Source: Lobulomyces angularis
Taxonomy: Eukaryota > Chytridiomycota > Chytridiomycetes > Lobulomycetales > Lobulomycetaceae
Reading direction: 5' to 3'
Assembly: GCA_027604685.1 (NCBI GenBank)
Contig: JADHYX010000056.1
Coordinates: 3,075-67,074, forward strand
DNA: 64,000 bases
Under the pieces are notes generated by a model. That model had not been told where the DNA came from, made no database searches, and saw only the letters and a list, made by a program, of their open reading frames with translations. Positions 61,911-64,000 of the stretch are shown piece by piece (positions within the stretch are counted from its first letter, which is position 1; each line of letters starts with the position of its first letter). Position numbers and translations under genes: made by a program.

Positions 61911-64000
61911 GCTGGAACAACTAATTTAGATTTATGTAGTGTTTTTAAAATATATAAAAAAGTTAATTGCAATTCTATTCGAATATTTTTAACCAAGAAA
62001 AGTTTTAGTGACTTTTCTAATAAAAAAGACTCGGATGAAGTTGCGCGAGATATATTTTGTCACCTAGACGGCATTAATTTTAATATAAACCAGTCAAAAA
62101 CGTCAATTAATCTGAATCAAAAAAAGAAGTTTGTTGAAAAAGAAAAATTGTATAAAAAAGAGTTAGGTGCAAAAACTTGGGATAGGGATAAAATTTTGGA
62201 TCTTGTAACAAAGTCATACAAAATAAGGAATTTTGTTCCAGAAAAAGATCAAGAGTTTATAGATGTAATATCTGAATTTGGAAAGAAACGTACCACAGCT
62301 GAAGTTGTTATTAAGCACTATAAGGAAAAAAAGTTGGAAGGCTACGTTTTTACGCAGGACGCTCTTACATCGTATTTGAACTTTTTGGTAAAAGCTGGTG
62401 AAGAAACTGAGGTCTGTTCTGTCTTTAACTCGATAAAGTTTCCTTCAAAATATAATTACAACGCTATGATGTCATATTATTCAAAGCAAAACAACTATCC
62501 CGAAGCTCTATATTACTTCAAAAAATTAGAGAAATCTGGTTTAAAGTTTAATGAAGTTACATATAACACAATGATTGTTGCTTCCAAATCTCAACCTAAT
62601 TCCGACGTTTTAGCGGAGTATTATTTCAATAAGCTTAAAAAAAGACACTTTAAAGCAAATTCTTCTACATATAATTCATTGATTACTGTTTCATTGTACT
62701 CAGAGAATTTTATTAAAGCTGAATTTTATTACGATGAAATGAAGCGAAACGGATATACCCCCAGTCAGTTAACTTTTAACATTTTAATTAACGCATTTGA
62801 TAAAGCAGCCATTTATGACAAAATTGACTTTTATTTACAAGAAATGCAACAGTTTAACATGCTACCAGATATAGCAATCTACACCATCCTTATCAATTCC
62901 GCACTTAAAAGAAAAAATATGGATATGGTTAGATTTTACTTCAACGAAATGAGTAAAAATGAAGTTAAACCTGATATTAATGCGTATAATTCATTTTTAC
63001 AAACTTCCTTAAAAAATAAAGATTTTAACTATGTTGAGTTATTTTTTGATCAACTAAAATTGAGTGGATTACCATCAAGTGCTTTTACTTACAACATTTT
63101 AATTAATGCAGCAATGGAAGAAGGCGACTTGCATAAAACCGAGGGCTACGTACGCGATTTTTTACGTAGTAAACTTAGAATGAATTCTGTAATAGCTACT
63201 ACTTTAATAAGAGCCTATACCGAAATGAGTAACTTTCAGAAGGTTGATGAGCTTTTTCTATACATCAAAAAAGAACAGATTGTTCCAAATTTGAGAACCT
63301 ATAATGCCCTTTTATATGCGTGTGTTGCATCAGGTAATTCAAAGAAAGGAAATTTTTATCTACAAGAATTAAGAACGAAAAAGTTAAAACCCGATTCATA
63401 TACATATAGCAACATTTTAAGGATGCACGCTAACAATAATGATATGGAAAGTATGGAAAATTGCCTAAAGGAATTGTACAACAACAAGATAAACTTAGAT
63501 CTTGTTTTATATTCCGCAATATTGTCATCCTACACTCAGCTGTATGAACATGACAAAGTTTTGTCCACCTTCCAGAAGATTAAGAGTAGTGGGTTGCAAT
63601 GTAATTCAGAAATTTACAATCATGTAATTAAATCCTGTATTAAGGTTGAAGCTTTTGATAAAATACAGTTGTTTATTCAAGATATGGAGTCAAATAAAAT
63701 AACACCAGACATTCATTTGTATAATTCCTTAATTTCTGCTTGCTCTAGATCTGGTGACATCGACAAAATTGAAGTTTATCGCGAAAAAATGAAATCCTTT
63801 AAAGTTTCCCCCAACTTATTCACCTACAACACACTAATTAGTGCTTTTGTTGAAACAGACTATGACAAGGCAACGACCTTTTTAAAAGAACTGATGCTAA
63901 AAGGCTTTAGGCCAAGTATCCAAACATACAACATTTATTTTTTTTCAAACCCTGATATTGACCTTGATACCCTTTTTGATAGAATGGAAAAATTTAGATT
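61911..64000 (+). CDS. Pentatricopeptide-repeat (PPR) protein, 5' part
   Basis: An open frame from the acceptor at 61909-61910 runs without a stop to the window edge, about 696 residues, so the 3' end is missing. The initiator must be in an upstream exon that I could not fix. The N-terminus (VFKIYKKVNCNSIRIFLTKK) is basic, fitting a mitochondrial targeting signal. From about 62440 there are at least twelve tandem 35-residue PPR units, for example FNEVTYNTMIVASKSQPN, NSSTYNSLITVSLYSENF, SQLTFNILINAFDK, DINAYNSFLQTSLKNKDF and SAFTYNILINAAMEEGD. The TYN-x-LI pattern is of the P class. PPR proteins bind organellar RNA base by base and act in its processing, stability or translation. The RNA target cannot be read here. 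Confidence 0.93.

Noticed and set aside
61703..61996. 97-residue - strand ORF
   Set aside because: Overlaps the beginning of the PPR frame and has no motif; a shadow.

Overview
The window is nuclear DNA of an AT-rich, intron-rich eukaryote. Most genes are cut by many short introns, usually 40-70 nt and as short as 37 nt, with GT donors and T-runs before the AG. I spliced most genes by hand and checked that reading phase is kept across the junctions. The gene set suggests a zoosporic, early-diverging fungus or close relative (Cryptomycota/Rozella-like, aphelid or chytrid-like). Fungal-type RIB3 and Blm10/PA200 sit beside genes typical of flagellated cells (CCDC87, a UBE2U-type E2, a calflagin-like EF-hand protein), a CHASE-domain protein and a Shaker-type K+ channel. 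The taxon is inference.

Layout: 1-3828 is the 3' part of an ABCC/MRP transporter. 4033-6298 is a collapsed Polinton/Maverick-like element with inverted termini and a broken protein-primed DNA polymerase. 6577-8821 (-) is a CHASE-domain membrane protein lacking any output domain, head-to-head with a VWA protein (9227-10447). A promethin/LDAF1-like lipid-droplet protein and a fatty-acid desaturase-like enzyme follow, then a 10-N assembly gap. 13430-18132 is a Cys/Met-rich cluster: a secreted protein, a paralogue with a GPI-like tail, and a Ctr copper transporter whose ectodomain carries the same repeated module. Next come DOT1, a SERF protein with a GC-AG intron, CCDC87 head-to-head with UBE2U, the EF-hand protein, UBXN4 and a secreted repeat protein.

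32-34 kb and 49.5-52 kb hold decayed Tc1/mariner copies in opposite orientation and a ~483-bp direct repeat that contains an intact, intron-bearing tRNA-Ile(UAU). Between them lie TMEM135, ABCB8 (with an 11-nt micro-exon), an unknown protein and the large BLM10/PSME4 gene. The right end has RIB3, two tandem Rab GTPases, a Cys-rich single-pass protein with a cytoplasmic SH3 domain, a Kv channel and the start of a PPR protein that runs off the window.

The most interesting signals are the copper-type Cys/Met module shared by secreted, anchored and transporter-fused proteins; the output-less CHASE protein; the CCDC87/UBE2U divergent pair; and the duplicated tRNA-bearing unit.
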